Shown: in pieces, positions 12,200-23,009 of the stretch
Position numbering within the stretch: position 1 is the stretch's first letter
Layout of the letters: each line of letters starts with the position of its first letter
DNA from: Piezodorus guildinii
Taxonomy: Eukaryota; Arthropoda; Insecta; Hemiptera; Pentatomidae
Assembly: GCA_023052935.1 (NCBI GenBank)
Contig: CM041295.1
Span: forward strand, 167,392,366 to 167,456,365
Direction: 5' to 3'
Length of the DNA: 64,000 nt
The notes under the pieces: generated by a model
Told to the model about the DNA's origin: nothing
Databases searched by the model: none
Seen by the model: only the letters and a program-made list of their open reading frames with translations
Translations under genes and position numbers: made by a program

Positions 12200-12773
12200 C
12201 CCGATAGGAACACGCGACTTTCACTTACCTCCGTTCTTACATTCAATTTAAGAAGATGTGTATAAGATGATATATTCTACATTTCCATTACTTTTCTTAT
12301 ATTAAATAACACAAAACTTGCATAAAACAAGTATATTTGTTCATTTCTCCTTTAGTTGGATATAGAATTCCTTCAGCTTATATATTTAAAAGTTTTTTTA
12401 TTAATGCTAACAAGATTATACACTTAATTTTTCTGAATCTACAAAATTAAAGGTACTTTAGAGGAAGAGAATCTAAATGCTCGCCATTTTTCAGAATATC
12501 AATTAGAAAAAAATCTTTATAACGTGGAAGCCCATTAAATTTTACATGGATTTAGCTAGTTTAATCAAAATGGTTAGAGCCAGTCGTAAAAAGGTGCAAA
12601 ATGCAAGGTATACGTTAGATCTTCTGGTTGGCTGATTTTGACGAAAAAGTTGTAACATATCAGGGGTAAAACAGTCTTAAATATGAAAATTCAGTTTCCT
12701 ACGATGATTCATTTTCGTGCGACTTACTTCACACACAGACCTTTTTGCGCGGCATGGTTATTTGGACTTATGG
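12200..12773 (+). repeat. S-family repeat, copy S2
   Basis: Carries the ACTTTCACTTACCTCCGTT block (12217-12235), the TTTCTCCTTTAGTTGGATAT block (about 12346), the CTACAAAATTAAAGGTACTTTAG block (about 12440), the CACACACAGACC block (about 12731) and GGTTATTTGGACTTA. It is cut off by the inverted-repeat element that starts at 12774. Confidence 0.75.
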
Positions 12774-13318
12774 AAGTTATGAAAAAGTAACTAATTGTTT
12801 ACTAAACCAATTGAAAATTCATTTGATAATAAATGGTTCTTAAATCTTCCTCAAAAGTTTATTATTACATCTGTAACAATTAGAAGTCAACGCTTCCCCA
12901 TATCCAGGACTCACTGGCAGCAATGTATGAATTAAGAATATATTCATTGTATTTAAAACTTGACCATAATAAATAAGTTCAGAGTTATTGAAAATTTCTA
13001 AAAAAACTATACCAATGAGAACCACCCATCACAACCAACAATGGCCAATACCTAATATTCTTTTAAATAAATTTTCAATGATTTTTATCTAATTTATTGG
13101 AGGGAAAATTTTAAATAAAATGGATATATACTTAACTTAAAAATTGCTGTCAGTAAGTCCTGAATATGAGGAAGGCCCCCGAAAGGTTGACTCCTAATTG
13201 TTACTGATATAAAAATAAACTTTTGAACAAGATTTAAGAACCATCTATTTATTAGCAAATGAATTTTCATTTCAGTTTAGTAAACTATTAGTTACTGTTT
13301 TACAACTTTGCATTTCCA
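12774..13318. mobile_element. MITE-like element with ~90-bp terminal inverted repeats
   Basis: The first ~90 bp (12774-12865, including GTAACTAATTGTTTACTAAA and TGGTTCTTAAATCTT) reappear in inverse orientation at about 13217-13318, with few differences. The interior (about 350 bp) is AT-rich and non-coding. It interrupts the S2 repeat near its end. No clear target duplication was found, and no transposase is encoded. Confidence 0.7.
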
Positions 13319-13521
13319 AGTAGACATGACTGATACCTAACTATCACCCGCATAATAATTTAGGCCCGTATCCTTCAGCAGTTGTTCCTGATAACGCCTT
13401 CGTTGTCCTTTGGAGCATGGTAATGGATTCATTATAACAACGTTTCTTTCGTGACATTAGTGAAAATAGGACCTTTTTTCAACAATTATACTCTTTATAT
13501 TATAATGAATATTAATTTTGT
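13319..13521. other. Unclassified AT-rich sequence
   Basis: No coding signal. It does not resemble the end of the S repeat that would be expected if S2 simply resumed. Confidence 0.4.
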
Positions 13522-13815
13522 AAAACACACAAGTTTCACGTACCTCCGTTGTTAAAATCAATTAAGGAACTTCCAATTAAATTTAGATTTCAAAAAAGTT
13601 TTAAAACAATACATTCAGTTTCGTTAGAAGCAAGTGTTTTAGATTAAATAATATAATAATTACAAAAGTGTTTGGTAAAACGATCACCAAAGTTTGAGCC
13701 CTATTCGTCGCTTTTCGTTACTTTTCACAACTTTGTGTATGAGCTAACATTTTGTGTAAAATCTTTAGCTTTCCAACGGTATATTATGTATCTATATTAC
13801 TATTCTTGAGATCGA
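13522..13815 (+). repeat. S-family repeat, 5' part of copy S3
   Basis: Contains the TTTCACGTACCTCCGTTG block (about 13530) and CTTTAGCTTTCCAACGGTAT (about 13765). It stops near 13815, just before foldback element FB1. The next S block in order (TTCTACTTTAGTTGG) appears at about 17866 on the other side, so FB1 and flanking AT-rich DNA probably split one S copy. Confidence 0.65.
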
Positions 13816-13904
13816 AAAAAACATGTGTGCTAAAGACAGCATGGCAGATGTGAAAAATTCATTGGCAATTATATATATATAAAATATATATAAATTATTA
13901 TATA

Positions 13905-16900
13905 TATATTTCCAAGTCAATTGTAACCTTTTCCAAGTCAAATGTAACTTTTTCCAAGTCAAATGTAACCCTTTCCAAGTCAAATGTCACCTTTTCCATT
14001 TCAAATGTTACCTATTCCAAGTCAAATGTCACCTTTTTCTTCACTTCTAGCCTCAAATATTCCGTTTTATTTATTGAAAAATAATTAGTTTAATTAACAT
14101 TATGACTTTTTTAATAATTTTGGCATATTCTATCGCTATCTTTTTTGTTTTGTAGATATTTGGTATCAAGTTCTGTTTTTTACTAGCTATATTTAAAAAA
14201 ATTAATTATCGTCTATTTAGTTTTAAGATAGTTATTGATTTTGGGTTTTTTAGAGGAGAGGGGTAGTTTTTGTGAATTATTAATGTTTTCGGGTATTATA
14301 ATTACTTTCTTCGAGCTGTATTTTTTATCGCTCGCGTGCATGTTAACTCGCATTTACTTTTAATGTTTTTAATTGATGTAGGAGTTGATAGTTGAGTTTT
14401 CGGGTATTATAATTACGTTTTATTTTTTTATTGCTCCCATACATTTTAACTCGAACTTACTTTTCATATTTTTTACTGTCATAAGGGTTAATAATTGTCT
14501 TTTCAGGTCTTATTATTACGTTTTTCGAGCTGTGTTTTAACCGCTCGCGTGCATTTTAACTTGAATTTACTGTTAATATTTTTTAATGTCATAAAGGTTG
14601 ATAATTGAGTTTTCGGGCTTGTGATTACGTTTTTCAACTATGTTTTTTATCGCTCACGCTTATTTTAACTACGATTTACTTTTTATGTTTTTTATTAATA
14701 TAGGGATTGATAATTGTGTTTTCGGGTCCTATAATCACGTTTTTTGAGGTTTATTTTTTTATCGCTCCCATAAAATTTAACTCGAATTTATTTTTAATGT
14801 TTTTTATTGATATAGGAATTAATTAATGTGCTTTGGGGGGTTATGCTTACGTTTTTCGAGCTGTATTTTTTATCGCTCTCAATTATTTTAACTCGAGCTT
14901 ACTTTTAATGTTTTTTATTGATATACGGATTAATTATTTTGCTTTCGGGTGGTTATGATTACGTTTTTCGAGCTGTATTTTTTATCGCTCTCGCTTATTT
15001 TAACTAAAATTTACTTTTTATGTTTTTTATTGATACAGGGGTTGATAATTGTGTTTTCGGGTCCTATAATTACGTTTTTTGAGTTTTATTTTGTCATCGC
15101 TCCCACGCATTTATCTCGAAATTACTTTTAATGTTTTTTATTGATATAGGGATTAATTAATGTGCTTTCGGGGAGCTATGATTACATTTTCCAGCTGTAT
15201 CTCTTATCGCTCATGCGTATTTCAACTTGTATTTACTTTTAATATTTTTATTTTTATAGAAATCTATCCTTGTGTTTTCGCGGGGTTATGAAAATATTTA
15301 AATGCTTTTTTATTATTACTCGTGCGGATTTCAACTCGCCTTTATTTTTGATATTTTTTTATTGATATTGGGATTGATTATTTTGTTTTTGGTTCACATT
15401 ATAACGTTGCTGGAATATACATCGTTTAGCTTTTTTTTTTACTTTTTTTTTAGAATTATTATTTTATAAAAGGATTAGTTATAGTTCCTTTTCTAGCGTC
15501 CTGAGTAAGTTTTCCAACTAAATCTTTTGTAAAGGATCCGCTTCCTAACTTGGTCTTACAATTATTTGATAATTTAATTGAGGAATTGTTTATTCCATTT
15601 TAGGGTGTTCTGATAATATTATTTGAACCGAATTTGTTATCGCTTTTACTCATTTTAAGTTACTGTTCCTATTTCATAAATATTCGATAGAGGGATCGTT
15701 TATAGTGTTTTCGGGAATATTAATAGAGTTTATGACATTTTTTTATAGCTAGTGCACATTTTAATTTAAATGAAAAGTGATCTAGAAGAATGCGCATTCG
15801 CGATGTAACGTCCAGATCAAAAATGTAATCAGATCCTGCAAAAACACAATAAATAATTTTTACATCAAATTATACCATAATACCTACGGTATGTAGAAAT
15901 TCCCAAGCGCATAAAAGAATAAATTTCAAAACACGTTATGGGAATCCCCTAAAACAAAAACAAAAAAGACCACTGCAAATGGAAGTTGAAATGAGAGCAA
16001 GCGACAGTAAAAACAGCTTAAAAAAGTAATAACAAGACCCGAAAAAATAATTACCAACCTCTATAACAATAAAAAATATTAAAAGTAAATACAAGTTGAA
16101 ATACGCATGAGCGATAAGAGATACAGCTGGAAAAACGTAATCATAGCTCCCCGAAAGCACATTAATTAATCCCTATATCAATAAAAAATATTAAAAGTAA
16201 TTTCGAGATAAATGCGTGGGAGCGATGACAAAATAAAACTCAAAAAACGTAATTATAGGACCCGAAAACAACAATTATCAACCCCTGTATCAATAAGAAA
16301 CTTAAAAAGTAAATTTTAGTTAAAATAAGCGAGAGCGATAAAAAATACAGCTCGAAAAACGTAATCATAACCACCCGAAAGCAAAATAATTAATCCGTAT
16401 ATCAATAAAAAACATTAAAAGTAAGCTCGAGTTAAAATAATTGAGAGCGATAAAAAATACAGCTCGAAAAACGTAAGCATAACCCCCCAAAGCACATTAA
16501 TTAATTCCTATATCAATAAAAAACATTAAAAATAAATTCGAGTTAAATTTTATGGGAGCGATAAAAAAATAAACCTCAAAAAACGTGATTATAGGACCCG
16601 AAAACACAATTATCAATCCCTATATTAATAAAAAACATAAAAAGTAAATCGTAGTTAAAATAAGCGTGAGCGATAAAAAACATAGTTGAAAAACGTAATC
16701 ACAAGCCCGAAAACTCAATTATCAACCTTTATGACATTAAAAAATATTAACAGTAAATTCAAGTTAAAATGCACGCGAGCGGTTAAAACACAGCTCGAAA
16801 AACGTAATAATAAGACCTGAAAAGACAATTATTAACCCTTATGACAGTAAAAAATATGAAAAGTAAGTTCGAGTTAAAATGTATGGGAGCAATAAAAAAA

Positions 16901-17420
16901 TAAAACGTAATTATAATACCCGAAAACTCAACTATCAACTCCTACATCAATTAAAAACATTAAAAGTAAATGCGAGTTAACATGCACGCGAGCGATAAAA
17001 AATACAGCTCGAAAAAAGTAATTATAATACCCGAAAACATTAATAATTCACAAAAACTACCCCTCTCCTCTAAAAAACTCAAAATCAATAACTATCTTAA
17101 AACTAAATAGACGATAATTAATTTTTTTAAATATAGCTAGTAAAAAACAGAACTTGATACCAAATATCTACAAAACAAAAAAGATAGCGATAGAATATGC
17201 CAAAATTATTAAAAAAGTCATAATGTTAATTAAACATAATTATTTTTCAATAAATAAAACGGAATATTTGAGGCTAGAAGTGAAGAAAAAGGTGACATTT
17301 GAAATGGAAAAGGTGACATTTGAAATGGAAAGGGTTACATTTGTCTTGGAAAAGGTTACATTTGAAATGTAAAAAGTTACATTTGACTTGGAAAAGGTTA
17401 CAATTGACTTGGAAATGCTA
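13905..17420. mobile_element. Foldback element FB1
   Basis: Palindromic element of about 3.5 kb. Its outer zone is an array of 21-bp units (CCTTTTCCAAGTCAAATGTAA and variants), at about 13908-14040 on the left and in inverse orientation at about 17285-17420 on the right. Inside are a unique TTCTTCACTTCTAGCC block and then an array of ~110-bp units (TTTTATTGATATAGGGATTAATTA... ATTACGTTTTTCGAGCTGTA...). Each arm is about 1.35 kb; symmetry is clear to about 15260 on the left and 16060 on the right. The centre (about 15350-15950) is a non-repeated spacer without an ORF. The right terminus reads GGAAATGCTA; the left terminus is eroded into an AT run. Structure resembles Drosophila FB elements; no transposase is encoded. 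Confidence 0.85.
15350..15950. other. Central spacer of FB1 (shared with FB3)
   Basis: Single-copy core between the FB1 arms. Markers are GGAATATACATCGTTTAG (about 15410), CTTTTCTAGCGTCCTGAG (about 15490) and GAAAAGTGATCTAGAAGAAT (about 15771). The same core lies in FB3 at about 61650-62180 but is absent from FB2. No open frame of useful length. Confidence 0.75.
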
Positions 17421-17847
17421 TATATTAAATAATATTATTTATTATATAGTATTATTATGGATCGGATTAGTAGGAAAAATGAAAACAAATCAGAAGATAG
17501 TGTTATTAATTTTTTTTATGAGAGATCAAGAAACCGCGACGTACGAAAATAAATAAAATGTAAAAAAATTTATTGCTAAAATAATAATTATTATGACGTA
17601 TCAATAATAGCTATTAAAAACTATTGAATAATTGATAATAAAAAAATACGAGTATTACAAATATATTGAATGTAGTAAACAGTGCGACACAGCAGTGAAG
17701 AGCAGCTGACTGTCTTTCTCACTCAGGTAAACTCGGCGGAGCCGAGTTCACCCGATCGAGCCTTTCACCTCAGAGGGTGACGGATCAGCTTCAATCACAG
17801 CCTACAAATAATCTATATGCGGTACTCCAAAAGAAGTTATAATTTCA
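17421..17847. other. AT-rich flank with a short GC-rich hairpin
   Basis: No gene. A perfect 8-bp stem with a 3-nt loop (AACTCGGC GGA GCCGAGTT) lies at 17730-17748 within a short GC-richer patch (17690-17800). Confidence 0.5.
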
Positions 17848-18878
17848 AAATATGTTGTTTGCTCTTTTCTACTTTAGTTGGTTATCAAATTCTTTCAAAT
17901 TTTATGTTTCGCAATTTTTTTAAACAATGATAATAACATGAGTAACAGATCCAGAAACAGGCAAAGAGCGCATTGGAAGGATAGTGTCCTTTGTGAGCAC
18001 GCACATGTTGCAGGCAGGAATGCCGGGGGCAGAATCATTGAGCAGGACGAGGATAACTTTATACATCTGTCGCGCCAGTAAAGAAAGAAGATAATAAAAG
18101 TATATGTTTATTTTTTTCGCTTTTACTAAATCAAAGCTAATTTAGAGGAAGAAAATTTAAAATATCGGCATTTAAGCAATGTCACATTATTAAAACCAGA
18201 ATAAACCTTGTTGACATTAAAACCCTTTAAATTTAACATCGATTTAGGGAGTTTGATCGAAACCGTTAGAACCGTTTTTGATAAAATTGTAAAAAAAAGA
18301 TCAAAATACATAGTATAGAGTAGCACTTTCGATCAGACGATTTTGGTAAAAAAGTTGGAGATAATAATAAGCATTAGCTTCCACAACCTTTTATATAACG
18401 TTTTTCCTTAAATATTCAGCTTTCCAACCGTATATTATACATGTATGTTGTTGTTCTTATGATCAAACAACCTAAAGTTACATTAAAAATATATTTTCGG
18501 TCTTTTCTCCTACAGTTGATTATCAAATTCGTTCAACTTGTATATTTACCTGTTTTTTTTTTATAAATGCTAATAAGATAATGTGGTTAATTTTTTCGAA
18601 TCTACAAAATTAAAGGTACTTAAGGGGGCAGAAATTTATAAGCAAAATTCCATATAAGGCCAGTCAAACCATTTCAATCAAAATAAAACCTACATGATAT
18701 TAAAGCCCAAATTTGACATCGATTTAGGGAGTTTATTCGAAATCGTTAGAGCCATTTTTGAGAAAAATGTTCAAAATGGATAGTATAGAGTAGCACTTCC
18801 GATCAGACGATTGTTAAAAAAGTTGATGTAATATCTCGGGCCTATCGTTGTCTTAAAAATGAAATTTCAGTATCGTAC
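17848..18878 (+). repeat. S-family repeats, continuation of S3 plus a second adjacent copy
   Basis: S blocks run in order from CTTTTCTACTTTAGTTGG (about 17863) through the GCATTTAAGC block (18169) to GATCAGACGATTTTGG (18333). They then start again at CAGCTTTCCAACCGTATATTATAC (about 18418), CTCCTACAGTTGATTATC (about 18506), AAATTAAAGGTACTT (about 18607) and GATCAGACGATTG (18801), so two partial S copies lie head to tail. The second is broken at 18879-18891 by the I-clade LINE and resumes at 24500. A 154-bp GC-richer insert (17936-18089) interrupts the first. Confidence 0.7.
17936..18089 (+). other. GC-richer 154-bp insert with a 47-codon open frame, origin unknown
   Basis: Inside an S repeat, between TAATAA and GATAATA where other S copies are continuous, sits a 154-bp segment unlike its surroundings. 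From the ATG at 17938 it reads MSNRSRNRQRAHWKDSVLCE and ends ...FIHLSRQ at a TAA (18079-18081), followed by AGAAAGAA. The composition is coding-like and the 3' end A-rich. GATAATA occurs on both sides (17929-17935 and 18090-18096), but uninterrupted S copies contain similar bases, so a true target duplication is uncertain. It could be the 3' end of a retroposed mRNA or of an unknown LINE. Confidence 0.35.
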
Positions 18879-18891
18879 CATTTTTCGTTTT

Positions 18892-18914
18892 TTTTTTTTT
18901 TTTTTTTTTTATTA
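18892..18914 (-). repeat. poly(A) tail of the I-clade LINE (T-run on the plus strand)
   Basis: A run of T residues directly next to the 13-bp target duplication. This is the expected tail of a target-primed insertion on the minus strand. Confidence 0.85.
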
Positions 18915-19203
18915 TATACAAGTGACCGTCAAGACTTGACACCAAATCCTATATGGTCAATATTGTTTTGCTACAGTTTAATAAAAACTTAGGTTATGGA
19001 AACAAAAAAAAGAAAATAAAAAAAAGTATCAATAAATTAAGTTGAAAGAGAATAATATAAAAGAATGTAAATGAGAGAGGAAGGTAACTCAAAGGAGATA
19101 GAAAAAATAAAATAATAACACTATTATCATTAAAATAAATTCTGTGAATTGATTTTTTTTCTCTATAGTTTGCACTGAGCGTTAATAAAGAACTGCTTGA
19201 TCA

Positions 19204-22200
19204 TCAACATTTTTTTTTTTTATCTAACTGTTGTAAAAACATCGCCTCTGTTTCTAGGGGAACCATCGCTTCTCTTTGCTTCCCATATTTCCTGCATCGG
19301 AATAGAATGTGGCGCGGGTCTTCAGGGACTTTGCATGTTAAGCAATTGCCATCATTTTCTATTTTCATTAAATTTAGATATTTTTTTGTGCAGCCATGGT
19401 TAGTCCGTAGTCTTACAAGTTGGGCAATTTCTTTTCTATCGATTTGTTGGATCTTTGAGAACCATGGTATGAGGCTGACGGTTGGCTGGGTTTGATAATA
19501 GTCCTTCCCTTTGAATTGTGACTCCCAGTCATATTTATCCTGCCATTCCTGGACCGTTTCTTTCAGCAGACATTTTAAAAGGTTCTTGGAGAGGTACTTT
19601 CGCATTTTCTTTTGTAGTTTGTTTTTTCCCGGCAGCTCTATCTGCCGCTTCATTTCCTGACAGTCCTACATGGCTCGGTATCCATTGGAAGCAATAACTG
19701 TTGCTACTGGTTTTTATATTCCGGATAATATCTAGGGCTATGTATGATGTTAATTTGTTTTTGTATACATGTTTCAATAATTTGCACGAGGAAGCCGAGT
19801 CTGTGAATATGACTACATTGGCGTTAGAGTATTCGCTTTGACAGTAAAAAATTGCTTTGAGAATGGCATACAGTTCAGCACTAAGAATACTAAATTTAGA
19901 AGGTAGAGCGACCGAAATTGTAAATTCTTTGACTAAATCAAAAACAGCTATTGAAGTTTGGTGGGAGGATTTGGAAGCATCCGTGAAGATTTGAACATGG
20001 TCTGGGTAATCGTTTACTATTGTGTTCAAAGCCAATTGTTTTAATATGGTTGGATTATTTGACGATTTCCTTCCGTGTTTGGTAGGTAATTTAGGATTGC
20101 TATTGATTTGCAGCATTTTAATCGGAAACGGCGTGTTGCAATCTAAGGGACGTTTAGTAGTTAGTGTTGCCTGAAGTAGGGGTTGCATTTCTGTTATGAG
20201 ACTTTTCATGTGGGGACAATAAATGTTATTTGAGGTAATTTCTTTCCTTACCGGGTGCCTTTGATCAGAAAAAGTTTTTATAATGTACTTCTTGGTGAGC
20301 CAGGCTCTCCTCAAGGGTAGGGGCATCTCTCCTGCTTCATTCAGCAGTGCATTTAAAGGAGTAGTTTTAAAAGCCCCAATGCATATTTTAATTGCATAAT
20401 TCTGAACCGTATTTAATTTTTTTATAAGTGGAGATTTCGTTTCGTTGTAAATCAAGCAGCAGTAGTCAAAAATGGATCGGACAATGGATTTGTAAAGTAT
20501 GAGCATATTGTGGGGGTGGGAACCCCAGTAAACCCCTGCTAAGAGTTTTAATAAATCGACATTTTTTTGAGCATGATTCTTGATGTTCGTCAAATGTGTT
20601 TTGAAATGAAGCTTACGATCTAAAGTCATTCCCAGGAATTTTATTTGTTCATGGGCAACAAGGCTATAGTTGGGAGTGATGATGTTAAAGCTTCTTAAGT
20701 CAAATTTTCGTTTTCTTGTAAATGGTATCAATTTACTTTTTCTAGGGTTGATTTCTAATCCGCTTTTTTTAAATCCTTGTATTAAGTTTTCATAAGCACT
20801 TTTTATTATTTGTATTCCTTTCTCTGGGGTTTCTACTATAGAGAAAATAAGGAAATCGTCTGCAAATTGTATGATTTCGCAGTCAGCAGGTGGGTTATTA
20901 GTGATGTGCTCAGTGTATAAATTAAAAAGTATGGGACTGAGGACGTCTCCTTGGGGTAAGCCATTATATGAGTCAAACGTCACTGGGCCTTCATCGGTTT
21001 GAATCTGGTAGGTGCGGACTGATAGGTAACTAGATATCCAGTTGGTTATGAGCGATGTAACACCATGTTCTTTCAATTTGTCTATGAGTATTGCCGGTTT
21101 GACATTGTCGTATGCTCTTTCTACGTCTATTGTAACTGCAAGTAGAATCTTTTTTTGGTTGAAGGCTTTGTAGATGTTGTTTGTTAAGCACCAAATTGAG
21201 TCAGTAGTGGATCTATTTTTACGAAATCCAAAACAGTATGGGCTAAATGTTTCTTTTTGTTCTAGAAACCATTCTAACCTGTGTTTGACTATCAGGTTGA
21301 AAACTTTGGTTAGACAAGGGATTAGTGCTATGGGTCTGTAAGATGATATGAGGGAAGGATCCTTACCTGGTTTAGGAATTGGTACAATTTGAATTATTCT
21401 CCATTCATTCGGGACTTGGGACTGGTACCATACTTGGTTTAAAGTCTTTATTAATTGGTCTTTCCAGAGTTGTGGTAGGAGCTGAATCATGGTATAGTTG
21501 ATTTCGTCTACACCTGGGGCAGTACCTTTCTTTCCTTTCAATACTGCTACTAGTTCAGTTAATTGTAGAGGCATGGTCAGAGGGTCATTGTTGCTACTGG
21601 ATATGGGTTGCTCAAAAGAAACTCTATGTCTAGGTTCAAATATGTTGCAAAACTGTTGGAGGAACATTACAGCAGTTTCTCTGTTTGAGGTTACTACGTT
21701 TTCTTTTTTAGCTGATTTTCCTTTTAATGCTGTTACTTTGTTCCACATGTTGCTAATATGCTGGGGATTTATGGTTTCAATGTACTTTTTCCACGATTCT
21801 TTTTTTGCTTTCTTAATTAGAGTTTTTATTTTATTTATTTTTTTCCGCATTAGATTGTAGTTTTCGATGGTCATATTGTGTTTATAATCCTTTATGGCCC
21901 GTAATTTTTCATTGTTAGCGATGCTTAACGAGTTATTCCGCCAACTTTTTGGATGAAAATTCGGTTTATTGGGAACCTTTGTTCGTGGGATAGCACATTC
22001 TCCGGCTTGGTTAATAAGATTACATATACTGGTAACTGAAAGACAATTTTCGCGGTTGTTACCCCATAAATGGTTTAAGGTAGCTATATAAAGATCTTTA
22101 TCCATTTTCTTAAAATTTCTTCTACTGTAAAATTTCCTTCGGTCAATGGTAGCATCGCTCAATTCTATTATGATTTGAAAATGGTCACTGCCAAGGTTTT

Positions 22201-22849
22201 CGGAAGATACGGTCCATGATAATTTATGACCTAAATCAGGTGTTGAGAACGTGAGGTCTAGGATAGATGGTTTCACTTTCGGTATGGCGATTCTCGTTGC
22301 AACGCCAGGTTCGTTCAATAGTAGAAAAGAAGACTGTAGCAATTCATGAATCAGAACATCTCCTCTTTGTGAATCCGTTTCATTAACCCCAAAGTATGAC
22401 GAGTGAGCATTAAAATCTCCTCCAATGATAATGCCGCATTCCGGAAAATTTTCAGAAATAGGAAATAAATTTCTAAAATTTGAGGAGCTAGGCTTACTGC
22501 TAGGAGAAATATAAACCGAAATTAAAATTAATTGTGGCTTTAGATTCGTAATTTTAATGCCTAGCGCTTCGATTGGTCCGATATTTTTAAGTTCAACTTT
22601 TTCAAATTTAAAATTAGTGTGAAGAAATATTCCAACGCCGCCATATCGTTCTCTTCTATTTTTTTGTAATATATAATAATTTTTGGCCTTATATTCTTTA
22701 TTTCGATTAAACCATGTTTCTTGAAGTAAAGCTACATGGACTTTGTGAACGTTTAATTGGTTACTGAGTTCTTGAAATTTATTATTTATGCTGCGGCAAT
22801 TGTGTTGTATGATTTTAAGATTGAAGCAATGTAAATTATTTTGATTCAT
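19204..22849 (-). pseudogene. I-clade ORF2: endonuclease, reverse transcriptase, RNase H (one frameshift)
   Basis: ORF2 nicks the target, reverse-transcribes the element RNA and carries RNase H. From the ATG at 22849 a 1104-codon frame is open. The APE endonuclease covers about residues 10-235 (IIQHNCRS; catalytic-type Glu in LLQETWF at 41-47; GGDFNAH 143-149; SDHFQI near 220). The reverse transcriptase lies at about 430-720 (TIDVERAYD, NGLPQGDVLSPILFN, FADD near 662). RNase H lies at about 950-1075 (FTDAS, AELYAI, FTDSAS and IPSHVGLSGNEAADRAA, so D-E-D-H-D all present). Just after, near 19620-19630 in a T6 run, one indel shifts the frame. The rest continues in another frame (19653-19204) with the C-terminal CLTC...HILFRC zinc motif. 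It could also be a sequencing error in a homopolymer. Confidence 0.9.
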
Positions 22850-23009
22850 TGAATAGAAATTAATTAATAGAAAGTAATAGAATTACTTTCTTTTAAGAGA
22901 TTAATAATACAAAGTAATTATAATTTTAAAATCATATAATATAAATATAATAAAAAGATATATTCGAAAAAGTATTGTATTACATTAATCCGTAGCCATG
23001 TTATCATTT

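Noticed and set aside
17730..17748. Short perfect hairpin as a possible terminator or regulatory RNA
   Set aside because: A single 8-bp stem in a eukaryotic intergenic region with no neighbouring gene; not enough to support a function.
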